NCBI GenBank assembly: GCA_000488855.1
Contig: KI535274.1
Location: 1-64,000 of the forward strand
Direction: 5' to 3'
DNA from: Eubacterium brachy ATCC 33089
GTDB taxonomy: Bacteria; Bacillota; Clostridia; Peptostreptococcales; Anaerovoracaceae
DNA length: 64,000 nt
Both the position numbers and the translations under genes were made by a program. The notes below the pieces were generated by a model, which worked only from the letters and a program-made list of their open reading frames with translations, ran no database searches and was not told the DNA's origin. Position 1 is the stretch's first letter. Each line of letters opens with the position of its first letter. Positions 10,211-21,825 of the stretch are shown piece after piece.

Positions 10211-10454
10211 ATCTATACCTCTCTCTTCCTCCTTGACAGAGTAATCAATCTGTCAAACAACTCGTGTTACAAAGTACAATGATAAACTTCCCCAAACGGG
10301 ACTCAAGAAATGCGAGTCACGGTCATATCATTTCCAAGGTGTCCTGTACTGTTGCACTCGCTCTTTATTAGTTTATCCTAACAGTTTATTTTTTGATTGT
10401 CAAGGATTTTCTCCATCGTGGATGTGGATATCGTTCCTCCCCACGCACGCTGCT
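10211..10454 (-). promoter_or_regulatory. Promoter, operator and structured leader of the FMN-binding gene
   Basis: TTGACA (10398-10403, minus strand) and TAGGAT (10375-10380) are spaced 17 bases. The operator-like ATTAGTTTATCCTAAC (10367-10382, plus reading) overlaps the -10 box. The leader is about 150 bases and contains the stem GACTC/GAGTC near 10300-10318 and a perfect 8-base-arm hairpin (TTGACAGA/TCTGTCAA, 10233-10256) next to the ribosome site. No coding gene is seen in this 244-base gap. Confidence 0.7.
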
Positions 10455-12587
10455 CTATTTCTTCTTTCCTGAAAGACGAACTGCTGTAACGGCAGTTCCT
10501 GCCAATAGAAATAACATAATCCATTCTGTCATCATGTTGAAGTCTCCTGTTTTAGGAATATGTCGACCTTTTCTGCCGGATTTGGCTTTGTGTACACCTG
10601 CATTTTTATTACCCAGCGTTTTAGCCTTATCAACGTTATCATTGCTGCCATTATTATTCACTTCAGGCGATTTTGCCGTCTGTATCTGTAAAATTCCCGT
10701 TGCAGAGCCCTCCGTGGTATTAATTGTAACTTTGTGTTCTCCCGGTTTCAATGTATCTATGAATGTCTTTTTAAGGTTCACAACTATACTGCCTTCCTTT
10801 ACATCATAATCTTCCGCCTTCAACAATTTCCCGTCGACCGCAACCGATATGAAATGTTCTTTGTGAAGCTGTAAAAGCCTATAAGCCGCACCTATAGAAC
10901 GTCCTTTAGTATAATAAACCGCATCTGATTTCACTTTAACTTGATTTCCTGCGTTTATATCCCCCTCGGTCGTAATTTTGAGTTCAGGTTTATTTGCAAA
11001 TGTATAGACGACTTTTCCTGAAAATTCTCTCGCCAAAGTCCACGTCGCCTCTGCTTTATCTCCTATCTTCTTTTGGTCAAATTTAATGAATTCGAGCTTG
11101 CCGTCCACATTTTTAATTTCTGATTTTGAACCCTCGTTAAATTTCAACGGTTTTCCCTGCATGTCGCGCACCGGATTTGGAACGGTCTTTCCAAACGCTT
11201 CTCTTGTAATCGTCTGATCTCTGGCTTCAAATTCAATTGTATGTTTGATTTTTCCCAGAGGAGTAAGGTCGCATATGTGATTTGAACCCAACTTCAGCTC
11301 CTTCAGCTTAGGCATGGAAGACAGAGCGGAAATATCTGAAATTTCATTTCTCTGCAATGAAAGCTCAACGAGATTCGTGTTATTCTTCAACACGCTGATA
11401 TCTTTAATTCCGCAATTATCCAGTACAAGATCGTCCAGATCCTTAAAATTCTTGATTACATCGATATTGATAACTTTGTTTCCGCTGGCATTAAAGGATT
11501 CAAGCTCTGTCAAAGTTCCGAGCATTGAAATATCCGTAACTTTATTGACATGCATGTAAAGCGTCTTCAACTTTGCCAATCCGCTCAGAGGTTTGACATC
11601 AGCGATTTGGTTTTGCTGAATATACAGTTCTTGAAGATTTTTCAGTTCTTTTATCGGTGATATATCTTGAATTTTGTTGCTGTGAGCATCCAACACTTTC
11701 AAGTTTTTCATATCCTTCAAGGAAGAAATATCCTTAACCCTGTTAGCGTAAAACGAAAGAACCTTTAGATTTGTCAACTTGGAAAGCTTACTTATATCTT
11801 CAACTTTGTTATTGTAGAAATACAACTCTTCCAGCTTGGTAGAACTTGCCAAAGGTGAAATATCGGTAATGCCTATACATCTACCCAGATTCAACTTCTT
11901 TAAATCTGTCAACTTGTCAAATCCTGCAATGCTCGTAAGTTTTCTGTTTCCGTACATATTCAATTCTTCAAGTTTACGCAGATCTGCAATAGGTCTGGCA
12001 TCCAGAATCTCGTTCTGACTCAGGTTTAGCTTCTTCAATTCTGTCAAGCTGCTTAGCGGAGAGACATTCTTGATGTAGTTGTCATCCAGTTTCAAGGACT
12101 GCAACTTCTTCAACCCTTTTAGCGGACTCAAGTCAGTCACCTCGTTGTAACCGAGATGCAGACGAGTTATATTGGTCGCATACTGGAGTCCATCCAAGTT
12201 CTTGACTCCCTTTCCAGCCATCTGTTGGGTGAAATTCAGGTCATTATCCAAGCCGCTCATCTTCTCCATCATCTCTTTTGTGATTTTACCATCTTTGACT
12301 TTTATACCTTGCTTTGAAAGTTGAAATACAATCGCTTCCTTCAAATTTTTGTCGGGTATCGTCACTTCGTCTTTGGCTGAAAGTGCAGATGCTCGTTTTG
12401 GAGCCTTCACGACTGAATTATCAGTTATCTTCGCTTTTGTTTCTTCTCTTTGATTAACCGCTTTCGTTTGCGTGTAATCGCCATCATCTGCTGAAGTTCC
12501 GGCGTGAACCATATCGTATTGAATAAACTGAATCGCCATCAAAAACGCCAATATGATGGCTGATCCTCCTTTAAGTAATTTTCTCAT
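10455..12587 (-). CDS. Internalin-like leucine-rich-repeat surface protein
   Basis: A 710-residue protein. A signal peptide (about 1-29) precedes a helical cap (about 75-128), then about 14 consecutive 22-residue leucine-rich repeats of the type L-x2-L-x-L-x2-N-x-I-x-D-I-x-x-L (about 131-445). An Ig-like/beta region (about 455-645), a Lys-rich linker and a sortase signal IPKTG at 677-681 with hydrophobic helix and GKKK tail follow. The repeat type matches Listeria internalins and related adhesins, which bind host or partner-cell proteins; the ligand here cannot be read. Its promoter is almost identical to that of the FMN-binding gene downstream, so the two are probably controlled together. 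Confidence 0.88.
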   Translation of the reverse strand: MRKLLKGGSAIILAFLMAIQFIQYDMVHAGTSADDGDYTQTKAVNQREETKAKITDNSVVKAPKRASALSAKDEVTIPDKNLKEAIVFQLSKQGIKVKDGKITKEMMEKMSGLDNDLNFTQQMAGKGVKNLDGLQYATNITRLHLGYNEVTDLSPLKGLKKLQSLKLDDNYIKNVSPLSSLTELKKLNLSQNEILDARPIADLRKLEELNMYGNRKLTSIAGFDKLTDLKKLNLGRCIGITDISPLASSTKLEELYFYNNKVEDISKLSKLTNLKVLSFYANRVKDISSLKDMKNLKVLDAHSNKIQDISPIKELKNLQELYIQQNQIADVKPLSGLAKLKTLYMHVNKVTDISMLGTLTELESFNASGNKVINIDVIKNFKDLDDLVLDNCGIKDISVLKNNTNLVELSLQRNEISDISALSSMPKLKELKLGSNHICDLTPLGKIKHTIEFEARDQTITREAFGKTVPNPVRDMQGKPLKFNEGSKSEIKNVDGKLEFIKFDQKKIGDKAEATWTLAREFSGKVVYTFANKPELKITTEGDINAGNQVKVKSDAVYYTKGRSIGAAYRLLQLHKEHFISVAVDGKLLKAEDYDVKEGSIVVNLKKTFIDTLKPGEHKVTINTTEGSATGILQIQTAKSPEVNNNGSNDNVDKAKTLGNKNAGVHKAKSGRKGRHIPKTGDFNMMTEWIMLFLLAGTAVTAVRLSGKKK

Positions 12588-12877
12588 GTTATTCCTATCT
12601 CCTTATAATACTGCTATAACGTTCAGGTGTTGAGCTCAATGTAACACCTATATCAAACACTGTTGCATTCATCTTATGTTAGTTAATCCTAACAATTTAG
12701 TTTTCGATTGTCAAGAGTTTTGTTTAAATAAAATGCATATTTATACTGTCAGCTTAACACGTAGGCATTTTCAAATATTCCTCTTAATTCATCCCTCTCA
12801 TTTTAACTAAAAAAGAGAACATATCCGTCAGAATATGCTCTCATAATCAACTTTATTTTACCTCTCCCGTCTACGTT
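12588..12877 (-). promoter_or_regulatory. Promoter, operator and leader of the LRR gene
   Basis: TTGACA (12709-12714, minus strand) and TAGGAT (12686-12691) are spaced 17 bases. The palindrome GTTAGTTAATCCTAAC (12678-12693, plus reading) covers the -10 box. The leader of about 90 bases contains the hairpin AGGTGTT/AACACCT (12625-12649). The remainder, upstream of the promoter, holds the rpoC terminator (12809-12842). No gene is seen in this gap. Confidence 0.75.
12809..12842 (-). terminator. rpoBC terminator
   Basis: On the minus strand GAGAGCATAT pairs with ATATGTTCTC (one G-U pair), followed by TTTTTT. It lies 36 bases after the rpoC stop and so ends the rpoBC transcript before the surface-protein genes. 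Confidence 0.85.
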
Positions 12878-15800
12878 CTATTCCTTGTACTCAATGCCTT
12901 CGTCGGATACTACCACCACGGAGTCAAAGTCAATTTTTGAAACGTCCTCCTTCTCCTCGTCAACAATGGTCATGTTTTCGATCCAGTCATGAGTTTCTTT
13001 TGCTTTTTCTCCATATTCAACTTCAATATTTTTATAAATATCCAGTCCTGTACCTGCCGGTATCAATTTACCGATGATGACATTTTCCTTCAATCCGCTC
13101 AACGTATCAGTTTTTCCTTTAATCGCCGCATCGGTTAAAACCTTTGTGGTCTCCTGGAATGACGCCGCTGACAGGAATGAGTTTGTCGTAAGCGAAGCCT
13201 TTGTTATCCCCAACAGTTGTCTGACTCCCTTTGCAGGTTGTCCACCGATTGCCTCAGCTCTCTCGTTTGCTTCCATTATTTCAAACTTGTTGTACAAACC
13301 GCCTAAAATCAAGTCCGTATCACCTGCATCCTCAATTTTAAACTTGGAAAGCATTTGGCTGATGATGACTTCAACGTGCTTATCATTGATATCTACACCT
13401 TGTAATTTGTACACTCTCTGAACTTCCTTCAACAAGTAATCGTATACTCCCTCCGTGCCTTTCAACCTGAGCATGTCATGAGGATTCAAAGGGCCCTTAG
13501 TTATACCGTCTCCTGCGTTCAAATAATCCCCCTCCGACACGTTCAACCTGGCACCGTAAGGAACCGTGTAAACCATCTCTCCTTCTTCACCTCTGACGAT
13601 TACTTCTGTCTTGTTATCACTTGTAGGAAGGATGGATATCACCTCGCCGTCGTTCTCGCATATCTCCGCAAGCCCCTTAGGATTTCTCGCTTCGAACAGC
13701 TCTTCAACTCTAGGCAGACCGTGAGTAATGTCGGCACCTGCTACACCGCCTGAATGGAAAGTTCTCATAGTCAACTGCGTACCAGGCTCACCTATAGACT
13801 GTGCGGCAGTAATACCTACGGATTCGCCTATGTTGACGGATTCGCCTGTCGCCAGGTTTCTGCCATAACACTTGGCACAAACCCCGACTTTGCTCTGACA
13901 TGTCATTACAAATCTGATCTTCACAGCTTCTATACCGGCTTCATCTATTGCATCTGCCATGGATTCCGTAATTTCATCATTTGCAGCCACGATAAGTTCT
14001 CCTGTGTTGGGATCGACGATGTCTTCCAGTGAAGTTCTACCTACAATTCTCTGTTTTAGAGGCTCAATGAGTTCTTTTCCGTCTGTGAAAGCTCTGATTT
14101 CTATACCTTCCGTGCTCCCGCAGTCCTCTTCTCTGACAATGACATTATGGGAAACGTCGACCAGTCTTCTGGTCAAGTAGCCCGAATCGGCGGTTCTAAG
14201 CGCCGTATCCGCCAGACCTTTTCTGGCCCCGTTTGACGATATGAAGTATTCCAATACGGAAAGTCCTTCTCTAAAGTTTGCTTTAATTGGAATTTCAATG
14301 GTCTTACCGGTTGCATTAGCCATCAGTCCACGCATGCCGCCTACCTGAGAAATTTGTTTTTTAGAACCTCTGGCACCTGAATTCGCCATGATGTACAGGT
14401 TGTTCAGGCTTCCCAAAGATTCCATCAGAGAATCTGCAACATCATCTGTCGTCTTTGCCCAGACCTCACACACTCTCTCGTATCTTTCCCGGTTAGACAA
14501 CAGACCTCTCTTGTAGAAATCTTCCAACTGATCCACGGATTTTTGAGCATTTTCCAGTATTTCTCCCTTGTTTTCAGGGATTTCCATATCTGCAATACTT
14601 ATCGTGATGGCTCCCTTGGTAGAATAATGGAATCCCATATCCTTGATGGCATCCAGCATAATTGCGGTTTTGGTATTTCCGTGTCTTCTGTAGCACTTGT
14701 CGATAATCAATCCCAGCTTCTTCTTGTCGCACAGGAAGTCGACTTCCAGAGAATACGGATCCTTGTTCCTATCCGGTACAAATCCCAAATCTTGAGGAAT
14801 TTTCTGGTTGAATATGAATCTGCCCACTGTGGATTCCACCAGTTTTCCCCTTTTATCTTCATCGTCCTTGTACATTCTAACGCTCACCTTGGCATGGATT
14901 CCCACTTCTCCGCTCTGATAAGCCATTATCATCTCATCCATATCCGAGAACATCTTGCCCGATCCCTTGACATCCACGGACATCTTATCCTCCGATCCGT
15001 CATGAGTCAGATAGTAACTTCCTAAAATCATGTCCTGTGTCGGAGTCGTTATAGGAGATCCGTCTTTCGGTGCGAGGATGTTGTTGACCGAAAGCATCAA
15101 AAACCTGGCTTCCGCCTGTGCTTCCACTGAAAGAGGCACGTGTACAGCCATCTGGTCTCCATCAAAGTCAGCATTGAATGCCGTACAAACGAGCGGGTGA
15201 AGTTTGATCGCTTTTCCCTCTACCAATACCGGTTCAAAGGCTTGTATTCCCAGTCTGTGAAGAGTAGGCGCACGGTTCAGCATAATAGGATGTTCCTTGA
15301 TAACCTCATCCAGAATATCCCATACCAGAGAATCGCCCTTTTCTATCATCTTCTTTGCCTGTTTCGTATTTTCAGTCAATCCCTTGGTTTTTAATCTGCC
15401 GATTATAAAAGGTTTAAACAGCTCCAGCGCCATTTTCTTCGGCAATCCACACTGCCAGAACCTCAATTCCGGTCCTACTACGATAACCGAACGACCTGAG
15501 TAATCAACACGCTTACCCAACAGATTCTGTCTGAATCTACCCTGCTTACCTTTCAACATATCGGATAAGGATTTCAAGGGTCTGGTTCCCGGTCCTGTAA
15601 CCGGTCTGCCTCTTCTGCCGTTGTCTATCAAAGCATCTACCGCTTCCTGCAACATTCTCTTTTCATTTTTGATGATTACGTCCGGTGCCCCGATTTCGAG
15701 GAGTTTTTTCAGCCTCTTATTTCTATTTATAACCCTTCTGTAAAGTTCGTTCAAGTCGGATGCTGCAAATCTGCCACCGTCCAGCTGAACCATGGGCCTC

Positions 15801-16525
15801 AAATTTGGTGGAATTACAGGTACTACTTCCAGCACCATCCATTCAGGTCTGTTTCCTGAGTTCCTAAAGGCTTCAACGACTTCAAGTCTTCTCACCAGCT
15901 TTACTCTCTTTTGACCTGTGGCATTCTTTGAGGTTTCCCTGAGCTCTTTTGACAGTGCTTCCAAATCGATTTTAGCTAAAAGCTCCCTTATCGCCTCTGC
16001 TCCTATTCCACCTACGAATCCTTCGCAATCCTCTTTAGCAGCCTTATACTGCTCTTCAGTTATTATATCTCTTTCTTTATAACCTGACTTGCCCGGCTCT
16101 ATCACGACGTAGTCCGCAAAGTATAGAATTCTTTCCAAACTTCTCGGAGTCATATCCAAAATCAGTCCCATCCTGGAAGGAATACCTTTGAAATACCAAA
16201 TGTGCGATACAGGTGCGGCAAGCTCGATATGTCCCATTCTTTCACGTCTAACCTTCGAAGTTGTTATTTCCACTCCGCACTTGTCACACACTATTCCCTC
16301 AAACCTGGTTTTCTTGTACTTTCCGCAATAACATTCGTTATCTTTCTCCGGTCCGAAGATCTTTTCGCAAAAGAGTCCGTCCGGTTCAGGCTTCAAAGTC
16401 CTGTAGTTGATCGTTTCAGGCTCTTTTACTTCTCCAAAAGACCATTCTCTGATTTTTTCAGTGGAGGCTAAGGATATTTGTAACGACTTGAAATTTTTAA
16501 ATTCATTTGTTGATTTTACACGCAT
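12878..16525 (-). CDS. rpoC: RNA polymerase beta' subunit
   Basis: A 1215-residue beta' subunit, the catalytic half of RNA polymerase with beta. It has the N-terminal zinc ribbon CYCGKYKK...CDKCG (about 70-88), the active-site NADFDGD loop binding magnesium, and the second zinc site with [13 protein letters not shown] near the trigger-loop side. Length suits a Firmicute beta' without the large insertions of other phyla. It follows rpoB by 12 bases and is followed by a terminator rather than by rpsL. Confidence 0.98.
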   Translation of the reverse strand: MRVKSTNEFKNFKSLQISLASTEKIREWSFGEVKEPETINYRTLKPEPDGLFCEKIFGPEKDNECYCGKYKKTRFEGIVCDKCGVEITTSKVRRERMGHIELAAPVSHIWYFKGIPSRMGLILDMTPRSLERILYFADYVVIEPGKSGYKERDIITEEQYKAAKEDCEGFVGGIGAEAIRELLAKIDLEALSKELRETSKNATGQKRVKLVRRLEVVEAFRNSGNRPEWMVLEVVPVIPPNLRPMVQLDGGRFAASDLNELYRRVINRNKRLKKLLEIGAPDVIIKNEKRMLQEAVDALIDNGRRGRPVTGPGTRPLKSLSDMLKGKQGRFRQNLLGKRVDYSGRSVIVVGPELRFWQCGLPKKMALELFKPFIIGRLKTKGLTENTKQAKKMIEKGDSLVWDILDEVIKEHPIMLNRAPTLHRLGIQAFEPVLVEGKAIKLHPLVCTAFNADFDGDQMAVHVPLSVEAQAEARFLMLSVNNILAPKDGSPITTPTQDMILGSYYLTHDGSEDKMSVDVKGSGKMFSDMDEMIMAYQSGEVGIHAKVSVRMYKDDEDKRGKLVESTVGRFIFNQKIPQDLGFVPDRNKDPYSLEVDFLCDKKKLGLIIDKCYRRHGNTKTAIMLDAIKDMGFHYSTKGAITISIADMEIPENKGEILENAQKSVDQLEDFYKRGLLSNRERYERVCEVWAKTTDDVADSLMESLGSLNNLYIMANSGARGSKKQISQVGGMRGLMANATGKTIEIPIKANFREGLSVLEYFISSNGARKGLADTALRTADSGYLTRRLVDVSHNVIVREEDCGSTEGIEIRAFTDGKELIEPLKQRIVGRTSLEDIVDPNTGELIVAANDEITESMADAIDEAGIEAVKIRFVMTCQSKVGVCAKCYGRNLATGESVNIGESVGITAAQSIGEPGTQLTMRTFHSGGVAGADITHGLPRVEELFEARNPKGLAEICENDGEVISILPTSDNKTEVIVRGEEGEMVYTVPYGARLNVSEGDYLNAGDGITKGPLNPHDMLRLKGTEGVYDYLLKEVQRVYKLQGVDINDKHVEVIISQMLSKFKIEDAGDTDLILGGLYNKFEIMEANERAEAIGGQPAKGVRQLLGITKASLTTNSFLSAASFQETTKVLTDAAIKGKTDTLSGLKENVIIGKLIPAGTGLDIYKNIEVEYGEKAKETHDWIENMTIVDEEKEDVSKIDFDSVVVVSDEGIEYKE

Positions 16526-16537
16526 ATCTTCCTCCCG

Positions 16538-19500
16538 TTATTTCTCTGTTTCTTCCACTTCGTGATAAGCCCCTCTGTCTTCATCTCCGACAACAGCTTC
16601 CATTCCCATTATATTTTCAATCTTCTTGATGTTTGTATTGTTTTGATATGAAGATTTTTTAAAATTGACTTCTTCGTTATCTTCGGTCAAAACTTTTATA
16701 TCCAAACCTAAGCTCTGCATTTCCTTTATGAGAACCTTGAAGGATTCCGGAATGCCCGGAACAGGTAAATTTTTCCCTGAAATAATCGCTTCATAAGTTT
16801 CCACTCTACCTGCGATGTCGTCCGATTTCACGGTTAAAATTTCCTGCAGCGTATGAGACGCACCGTATGCTTCCAAAGCCCAAACTTCCATTTCTCCGAA
16901 TCTCTGTCCTCCGAACTGAGCTTTCCCCCCAAGAGGCTGCTGAGTTACCAACGAGTATGGACCTGTGGATCTTGCATGTATCTTGTCATCTACTAAATGA
17001 TGCAGTTTCAACATATACATGTATCCGACCGTAACCGGATTGTCGAAGTATTCTCCTGTTCTTCCGTCTCTCAACAGCAGCTTTCCTGTCTCGCTGTAAC
17101 CGCATTCCTTCAGCATTTCTCTGATATCGCTTTCCTTAGCACCGTCGAATACTGGGGTAGCAATGTGCCAACCCTTAGTCTTCGCCGCCAAACCGAGATG
17201 GACTTCAAGCACCTGTCCGACGTTCATACGTGAAGGCACGCCTAACGGGTTGAGCATCACCTGCAAAGGTTCTCCATTTTCCATAAACGGCATATCTTCC
17301 TCAGGTAAAATGCGTGAAATTACCCCCTTGTTACCGTGACGTCCCGCCATTTTGTCCCCGACTGAGATCTTTCTCTTAGTCGCTACGTAACACCTCACGA
17401 CTTTTTCAACTCCCGGTGGCAATTCATCTTTTTCATCTCTGCTCAATTCTTTAACATCCACAACGATCCCGGAAGCTCCATGTGGCATTTTCAAAGATGC
17501 ATCTCTAACATCTTTCGCTTTTTCGCTGAAGATGGATAAAAGCAGCTTTTCTTCCGGTTTCAGTTCAGTTTCTCCCTTAGGAGTTGTTTTACCTACCAGA
17601 ATATCGTTTGAAGTGACTTCCGCACCTATTCTGATAATACCTTCTTCATCCAGGTTTCTCCTGGCTTCTTCTCCTATATTAGGAATATCTCTGGTGATCT
17701 CTTCAGGTCCCAATTTCGTCTGCCTTGCTTCGATCTCATATTCCTCTATATGCAACGATGTCAACACATCGTCCATTATCAATCTTTCATTTAAAATTAT
17801 AGCATCTTCATAGTTATATCCTTCCCATGTCATAAATCCGATGAGCAGGTTCTTTCCTAAAGCGACCTCACCGTTATCTGTGGAAGGACCGTCTGCAATC
17901 ACTTCATCCGCTTCAATGTGTTCCCCTGCAAACACGATGGCCTTTTGATGTATGCAAGTTCCCTGATTTGATCTTTTGAATTTCAAAAGTTTGTATTCGT
18001 CAATGGTACCGTTATCGTCTCTTCTTATCTTGATGCATTTTGCATCTACGTATTCCACGGTACCTGAATTTTCGGCAATCACTACTACTCCCGAGTCTTT
18101 TGCCGCTCTGTATTCCATACCTGTTCCTACAATAGGTGCTTCCGCTACCAACAAAGGCACTGCCTGACGTTGCATGTTGGCACCCATCAACGCTCTGTTG
18201 GCATCGTCGTTTTCCAAGAAGGGAATCATCGCAGTAGCTACTGAAACTACCTGCTTAGGCGACACGTCCATGTAATCTACCTTTTCTCTAGGTACCAAGT
18301 CGATTTCCCCCGCTTCTCCTCTGGCGGCTACTTTCTTATTCACAAACTGCCCCTTCGAGTCCAACGGCTCATTGGCTTGAGCTACGATCATTCTCTCTTC
18401 GTCATCTGCCGATAGATATTCTATTTTATCCGTTACTACACCGTTTTTAACCAGTCTGTAAGGCGTTTCAATGAATCCGTGTTCATTGATTATTCCATAG
18501 GTCGTCAAAGAACCGATAAGTCCGATATTAGGACCTTCGGGTGTCTCAATTGGGCACATTCTGCCGTAGTGAGAATAATGTACATCTCTGACTTCAAATC
18601 CGGCTCTCTCTCTGGATAATCCTCCCGGTCCCAGCGCCGACAATCTACGCTTGTGGGTCAATTCCGCCAACGGATTGTTTTGATCCATGAACTGCGACAG
18701 CTGTGAACTTCCGAAAAATTCCTTAATCGCCGCAGTTACAGGTCTGATGTTTATCAAAGCCTGTGGGGTTGTGGCTGATATATCCTGAATTGTCATTCTC
18801 TCTTTCACTGCCCTCTCCATTCTGGAAAGACCTATTCTAAACTGATTTTGCAACAGTTCGCCGACTGTTCTCAACCTTCTGTTTCCGAGATGATCTATGT
18901 CGTCTATCTTTCCTATTCCATAAGGCAGGTTCAAAATATAACTTACGCTGGCAATTATGTCGTCTATGACGATATGCTTTGGCGACAAGTCTTTCTTCCT
19001 TTCGATAATAGCAGCTCTTATGTCTTCTTCCTCTTGATATTCTTCCAAGATGCTCATTAAAACCGGATAATACACTTTTTCAGGCAACCTGAGGTCGCTG
19101 TAATCAAAGTCTAAATATCCTGCCGGTGAAACGAAGTTGTTTCCTATTACCTTAGCCGTATGTTCTCTATTTTCATCTCTGTATACGAGAACTGTATTGA
19201 CTCCCGCATTTTCTATTTCCTTACCCAATTCCAGTGAGATTATCTGACCTTCTTCTGCCATGATTTCCCCTGTATTTGGATTTATTACGTCCTCTGCAAC
19301 TGCAACATCTTCCAGCCTGCTTCCGATGCCCAGCTTCTTATTGTATTTGTATCTTCCAACCTTTGAAACATCATATCGCTTGGAATCAAAAAATAATGAA
19401 CCTATTAACGCTTTCGCACTTTCTTCCGTAGGCGGTTCGCCGGGTCGCAGCTTTTTATATATTTCCTGCAATGCTTCCACCGGTGTTATGGTAGTATCTT

Positions 19501-20215
19501 TTTCCAGTGATTTTAAGAGTCTTTCATCTTCTCCAAACAAATTGATGATATCCTCTTCGGAAGCCAGGCTTACACCTTCCAGAGAACCGAATCTGGCTCT
19601 GTCGGCAGGTATGAATAAATCCATCGCCTTGAGCAATACCGTAATTGGCTGCTTTCTGGTTCTATCCACTCTCACGGAAATTATTTCATTGGTATCAGTC
19701 TCATACTCAAGCCAGGCTCCTCTGTTGGGAATCACCGTAGTTGAGAAGAGAGACCTGCCCGATTTATCAATTTCCTTACTATAATATGGTCCGGGAGATC
19801 TAACCAACTGTGTTACGATTACTCTCTCCGCACCGTTATATATAAAGGTTCCCTGTTTTGTCATTAAAGGGAAGTCTCCCATGAAGACTTCCTGTTCTTT
19901 TACTTCTCCTTTATCTGTTGTTATAAGTCTTACTTTGACTTTCAGAGGAGCTGCATACGTAGCATCTCTCTCCTTGCAAGTTTCTTGATCGTATTTAGGA
20001 GGTTCGCTTAAATAGTAGTCTACAAATTCCAAGACTAAATTCCCTGAGTAATCCTGAATTGGTGAAATATCTTCAAATACTTCTTTCAAGCCCTCTTTTA
20101 TAAACCAATCATATGATTTTGTTTGGATTTGAATTAAGTTAGGCATCTGGGCAACTTCGCTAATTTTAGAGAAAGTTTGACGCTCGTTCTTGCCTAATCG
20201 AATTGGTTTTGGCAT
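16538..20215 (-). CDS. rpoB: RNA polymerase beta subunit
   Basis: A 1225-residue beta subunit. The rifampicin-pocket segment [38 protein letters not shown] has the wild-type, drug-sensitive type of residues (given here only in part: [19 protein letters not shown]). The start chosen is ATG at 20215 with AAGGAG eight bases upstream; earlier GTG and ATG codons lie too close to that site. Unusually, rplL is not immediately upstream; a 5-kb accessory block intervenes, and rpoB has its own promoter. Confidence 0.98.
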   Translation of the reverse strand: MPKPIRLGKNERQTFSKISEVAQMPNLIQIQTKSYDWFIKEGLKEVFEDISPIQDYSGNLVLEFVDYYLSEPPKYDQETCKERDATYAAPLKVKVRLITTDKGEVKEQEVFMGDFPLMTKQGTFIYNGAERVIVTQLVRSPGPYYSKEIDKSGRSLFSTTVIPNRGAWLEYETDTNEIISVRVDRTRKQPITVLLKAMDLFIPADRARFGSLEGVSLASEEDIINLFGEDERLLKSLEKDTTITPVEALQEIYKKLRPGEPPTEESAKALIGSLFFDSKRYDVSKVGRYKYNKKLGIGSRLEDVAVAEDVINPNTGEIMAEEGQIISLELGKEIENAGVNTVLVYRDENREHTAKVIGNNFVSPAGYLDFDYSDLRLPEKVYYPVLMSILEEYQEEEDIRAAIIERKKDLSPKHIVIDDIIASVSYILNLPYGIGKIDDIDHLGNRRLRTVGELLQNQFRIGLSRMERAVKERMTIQDISATTPQALINIRPVTAAIKEFFGSSQLSQFMDQNNPLAELTHKRRLSALGPGGLSRERAGFEVRDVHYSHYGRMCPIETPEGPNIGLIGSLTTYGIINEHGFIETPYRLVKNGVVTDKIEYLSADDEERMIVAQANEPLDSKGQFVNKKVAARGEAGEIDLVPREKVDYMDVSPKQVVSVATAMIPFLENDDANRALMGANMQRQAVPLLVAEAPIVGTGMEYRAAKDSGVVVIAENSGTVEYVDAKCIKIRRDDNGTIDEYKLLKFKRSNQGTCIHQKAIVFAGEHIEADEVIADGPSTDNGEVALGKNLLIGFMTWEGYNYEDAIILNERLIMDDVLTSLHIEEYEIEARQTKLGPEEITRDIPNIGEEARRNLDEEGIIRIGAEVTSNDILVGKTTPKGETELKPEEKLLLSIFSEKAKDVRDASLKMPHGASGIVVDVKELSRDEKDELPPGVEKVVRCYVATKRKISVGDKMAGRHGNKGVISRILPEEDMPFMENGEPLQVMLNPLGVPSRMNVGQVLEVHLGLAAKTKGWHIATPVFDGAKESDIREMLKECGYSETGKLLLRDGRTGEYFDNPVTVGYMYMLKLHHLVDDKIHARSTGPYSLVTQQPLGGKAQFGGQRFGEMEVWALEAYGASHTLQEILTVKSDDIAGRVETYEAIISGKNLPVPGIPESFKVLIKEMQSLGLDIKVLTEDNEEVNFKKSSYQNNTNIKKIENIMGMEAVVGDEDRGAYHEVEETEK

Positions 20216-20513
20216 ATTCATCACTCCTTATACACTTCAAAATATCTACTTATTGCAGTCTAATATAATATCATATTTTCGGCAACAAGTCAACATACAA
20301 TCTACACATGATAGTCTATGATTTCTATGATTGTCAAACATTTGTGACAAAAACCATCCGGTTCAACTCTAAGCTACTCCCTTATTTGATCTTCCTTTTA
20401 GTGTTCTCGTATGTTTTATTCGAATTTAACAAAAACTCCCAGCTGTAAACAACTGAGAGCTCGTCGACATATACTCTTTTGCCGATTTCATTTAACTCAA
20501 ATCCTCGAACTGA
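20216..20513 (-). promoter_or_regulatory. rpoBC promoter region (two candidate promoters)
   Basis: Nearest rpoB, TTGACT (20288-20293) and TATTAT (20265-20270) are spaced 17 bases on the minus strand. Farther up, TTGACA (20332-20337) and TATCAT (20308-20313) are spaced 18 bases. Dedicated promoters make sense because the usual rplL-rpoB read-through is broken by the inserted block. The upstream end of the gap holds the terminator at 20431-20459. Confidence 0.7.
20431..20459 (-). terminator. Terminator of the small hypothetical gene
   Basis: On the minus strand CTCTCAGTTG pairs with CAGCTGGGAG (two G-U pairs) around a TTTA loop, followed by TTTTTG. It lies 54 bases beyond the stop of the gene at 20514. 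Confidence 0.75.
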
Positions 20514-20978
20514 TTATAAACCTTCCTTAAAGAATTTCCTGAATTCTGCAACTTCCGATGATGACTGAGTGATGGAAACTGAATATTTCGCCTTTCTTCC
20601 TATGCCTGGTTCATATGTGATAGGCACAAACTGACATGATACTTTATCGTTTGATGCCATGCAGTAACCCAGTGAAGCTCTAATGACCGAACCGTTCGCC
20701 TTGTTGAAAAACATCGCCTCTCCATGTTGGTCAAGATTTGGATCCACCTGAATCACTACCACTTCTCCTTTTTTATATCCGACGATGAAGTTGCTGTGTT
20801 TTGTCACTTCCACAATAACCGCATTGGTGAAGTTTTCCATATGACAATAAACCAACTTATACGCATCTCCTCCGGACACACACTCATTAAAAAGTTTTCT
20901 CATCTTCTCCTTATTTTTTCTGTTTTCTTCATCTGTAGCTCCCGTTGCCACCTTTTTCAGCAAATCCATTACTCCCAT
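20514..20978 (-). CDS. Hypothetical protein, soluble, function unknown
   Basis: A 154-residue cytoplasmic protein starting MGVMDLLKKVATGA, with a GGAGAGGAAA ribosome site. A charged N-terminal helix (about 15-35) is followed by a run of short beta strands (about 43-135) and a terminal helix (about 138-154). That layout resembles a small PH-like or beta-barrel domain, but I recognise no family. It contains no signal peptide or membrane span. It stands alone between rpoB and the ABC operon and ends at a good terminator. Confidence 0.7.
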   Translation of the reverse strand: MGVMDLLKKVATGATDEENRKNKEKMRKLFNECVSGGDAYKLVYCHMENFTNAVIVEVTKHSNFIVGYKKGEVVVIQVDPNLDQHGEAMFFNKANGSVIRASLGYCMASNDKVSCQFVPITYEPGIGRKAKYSVSITQSSSEVAEFRKFFKEGL

Positions 20979-21102
20979 ACTTTTCCTCTCCGTTCTGTTA
21001 TTGTTTAGATTTTTTAGCTTTATCAGATGCTTATAAGTTTAGCACGGTATACATTTTGATGTCAAACAAACCTCACATCTCATTTAGGTATTAAGCAACT
21101 CT

Positions 21103-21825
21103 CTACAACACATCTTTATTTCTAAATGCCATATGTCCGATAACATACAGTAAGAGCAAAATCGCTATCTGATATGCCGTACATAAAATATAGTTATTCC
21201 AATGGAATGTTTTTTCTATCCAATCACCTAATACCTTCGAATTCCCAAATGCATACCACATAGGATTTATGGCTTTTTTATTTAGAACAAATCCGCACAT
21301 TCCAAGCGTTATCCATATCATCATACTTGTCACTATGGCAATCTGCCTTTTTCCCGTTCCTGCCAGAACTACTACAAATGTAAAAACAAAAATTAAAAGC
21401 AGCAACGTTGTTGTTACAAAATATAAAACCATAGGTTCTATATACAATGCATCTCTCAGCGGAGATTTGCCCAGTATTTTTTGAAATTCAACCAATGTAA
21501 AAGCATTCATAATTACTGAAAAGATCAGTGCGTTTTTAATTGCCAGCAAATAGCATCCGTTCAAGTAACTTTTTCTGCCTCTTCTGACGATGATCTCAGG
21601 CGCTATCTTCATTGTATCCACATAAAGTCCTGCACAGCACAGAAAAACATTTATGGAAATCATGATTTTAATATTCCCAAAATCCAGTGACTGTGCCTTC
21701 AGTATAATAGCTGACACATCTGTTGTCCTTCCAATAAACGGATAGATTAAAGTTCCTCTGAACGCAAAAAAACCTATAACTAAAAGCCAAAATACAGCTT
21801 TTCCCCTATTTAAGCTCACCCTCAT
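21103..21825 (-). CDS. ABC transporter membrane protein, DUF2705-like (paralogue 3)
   Basis: A 240-residue protein with about six hydrophobic spans. Its ATG overlaps the stop of the previous gene in an ATGA arrangement, so the two are translationally coupled. The segment IIVRRGRKSYLNGCYLLAIKN (read here from about residue 63) and the C-terminal FRNKDVL recur in the protein encoded at 22599-23309 and, more weakly, at 21822-22544. It is the last gene of the ABC operon. It is probably a permease subunit; substrate unknown. Confidence 0.7.
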   Translation of the reverse strand: MRVSLNRGKAVFWLLVIGFFAFRGTLIYPFIGRTTDVSAIILKAQSLDFGNIKIMISINVFLCCAGLYVDTMKIAPEIIVRRGRKSYLNGCYLLAIKNALIFSVIMNAFTLVEFQKILGKSPLRDALYIEPMVLYFVTTTLLLLIFVFTFVVVLAGTGKRQIAIVTSMMIWITLGMCGFVLNKKAINPMWYAFGNSKVLGDWIEKTFHWNNYILCTAYQIAILLLLYVIGHMAFRNKDVL

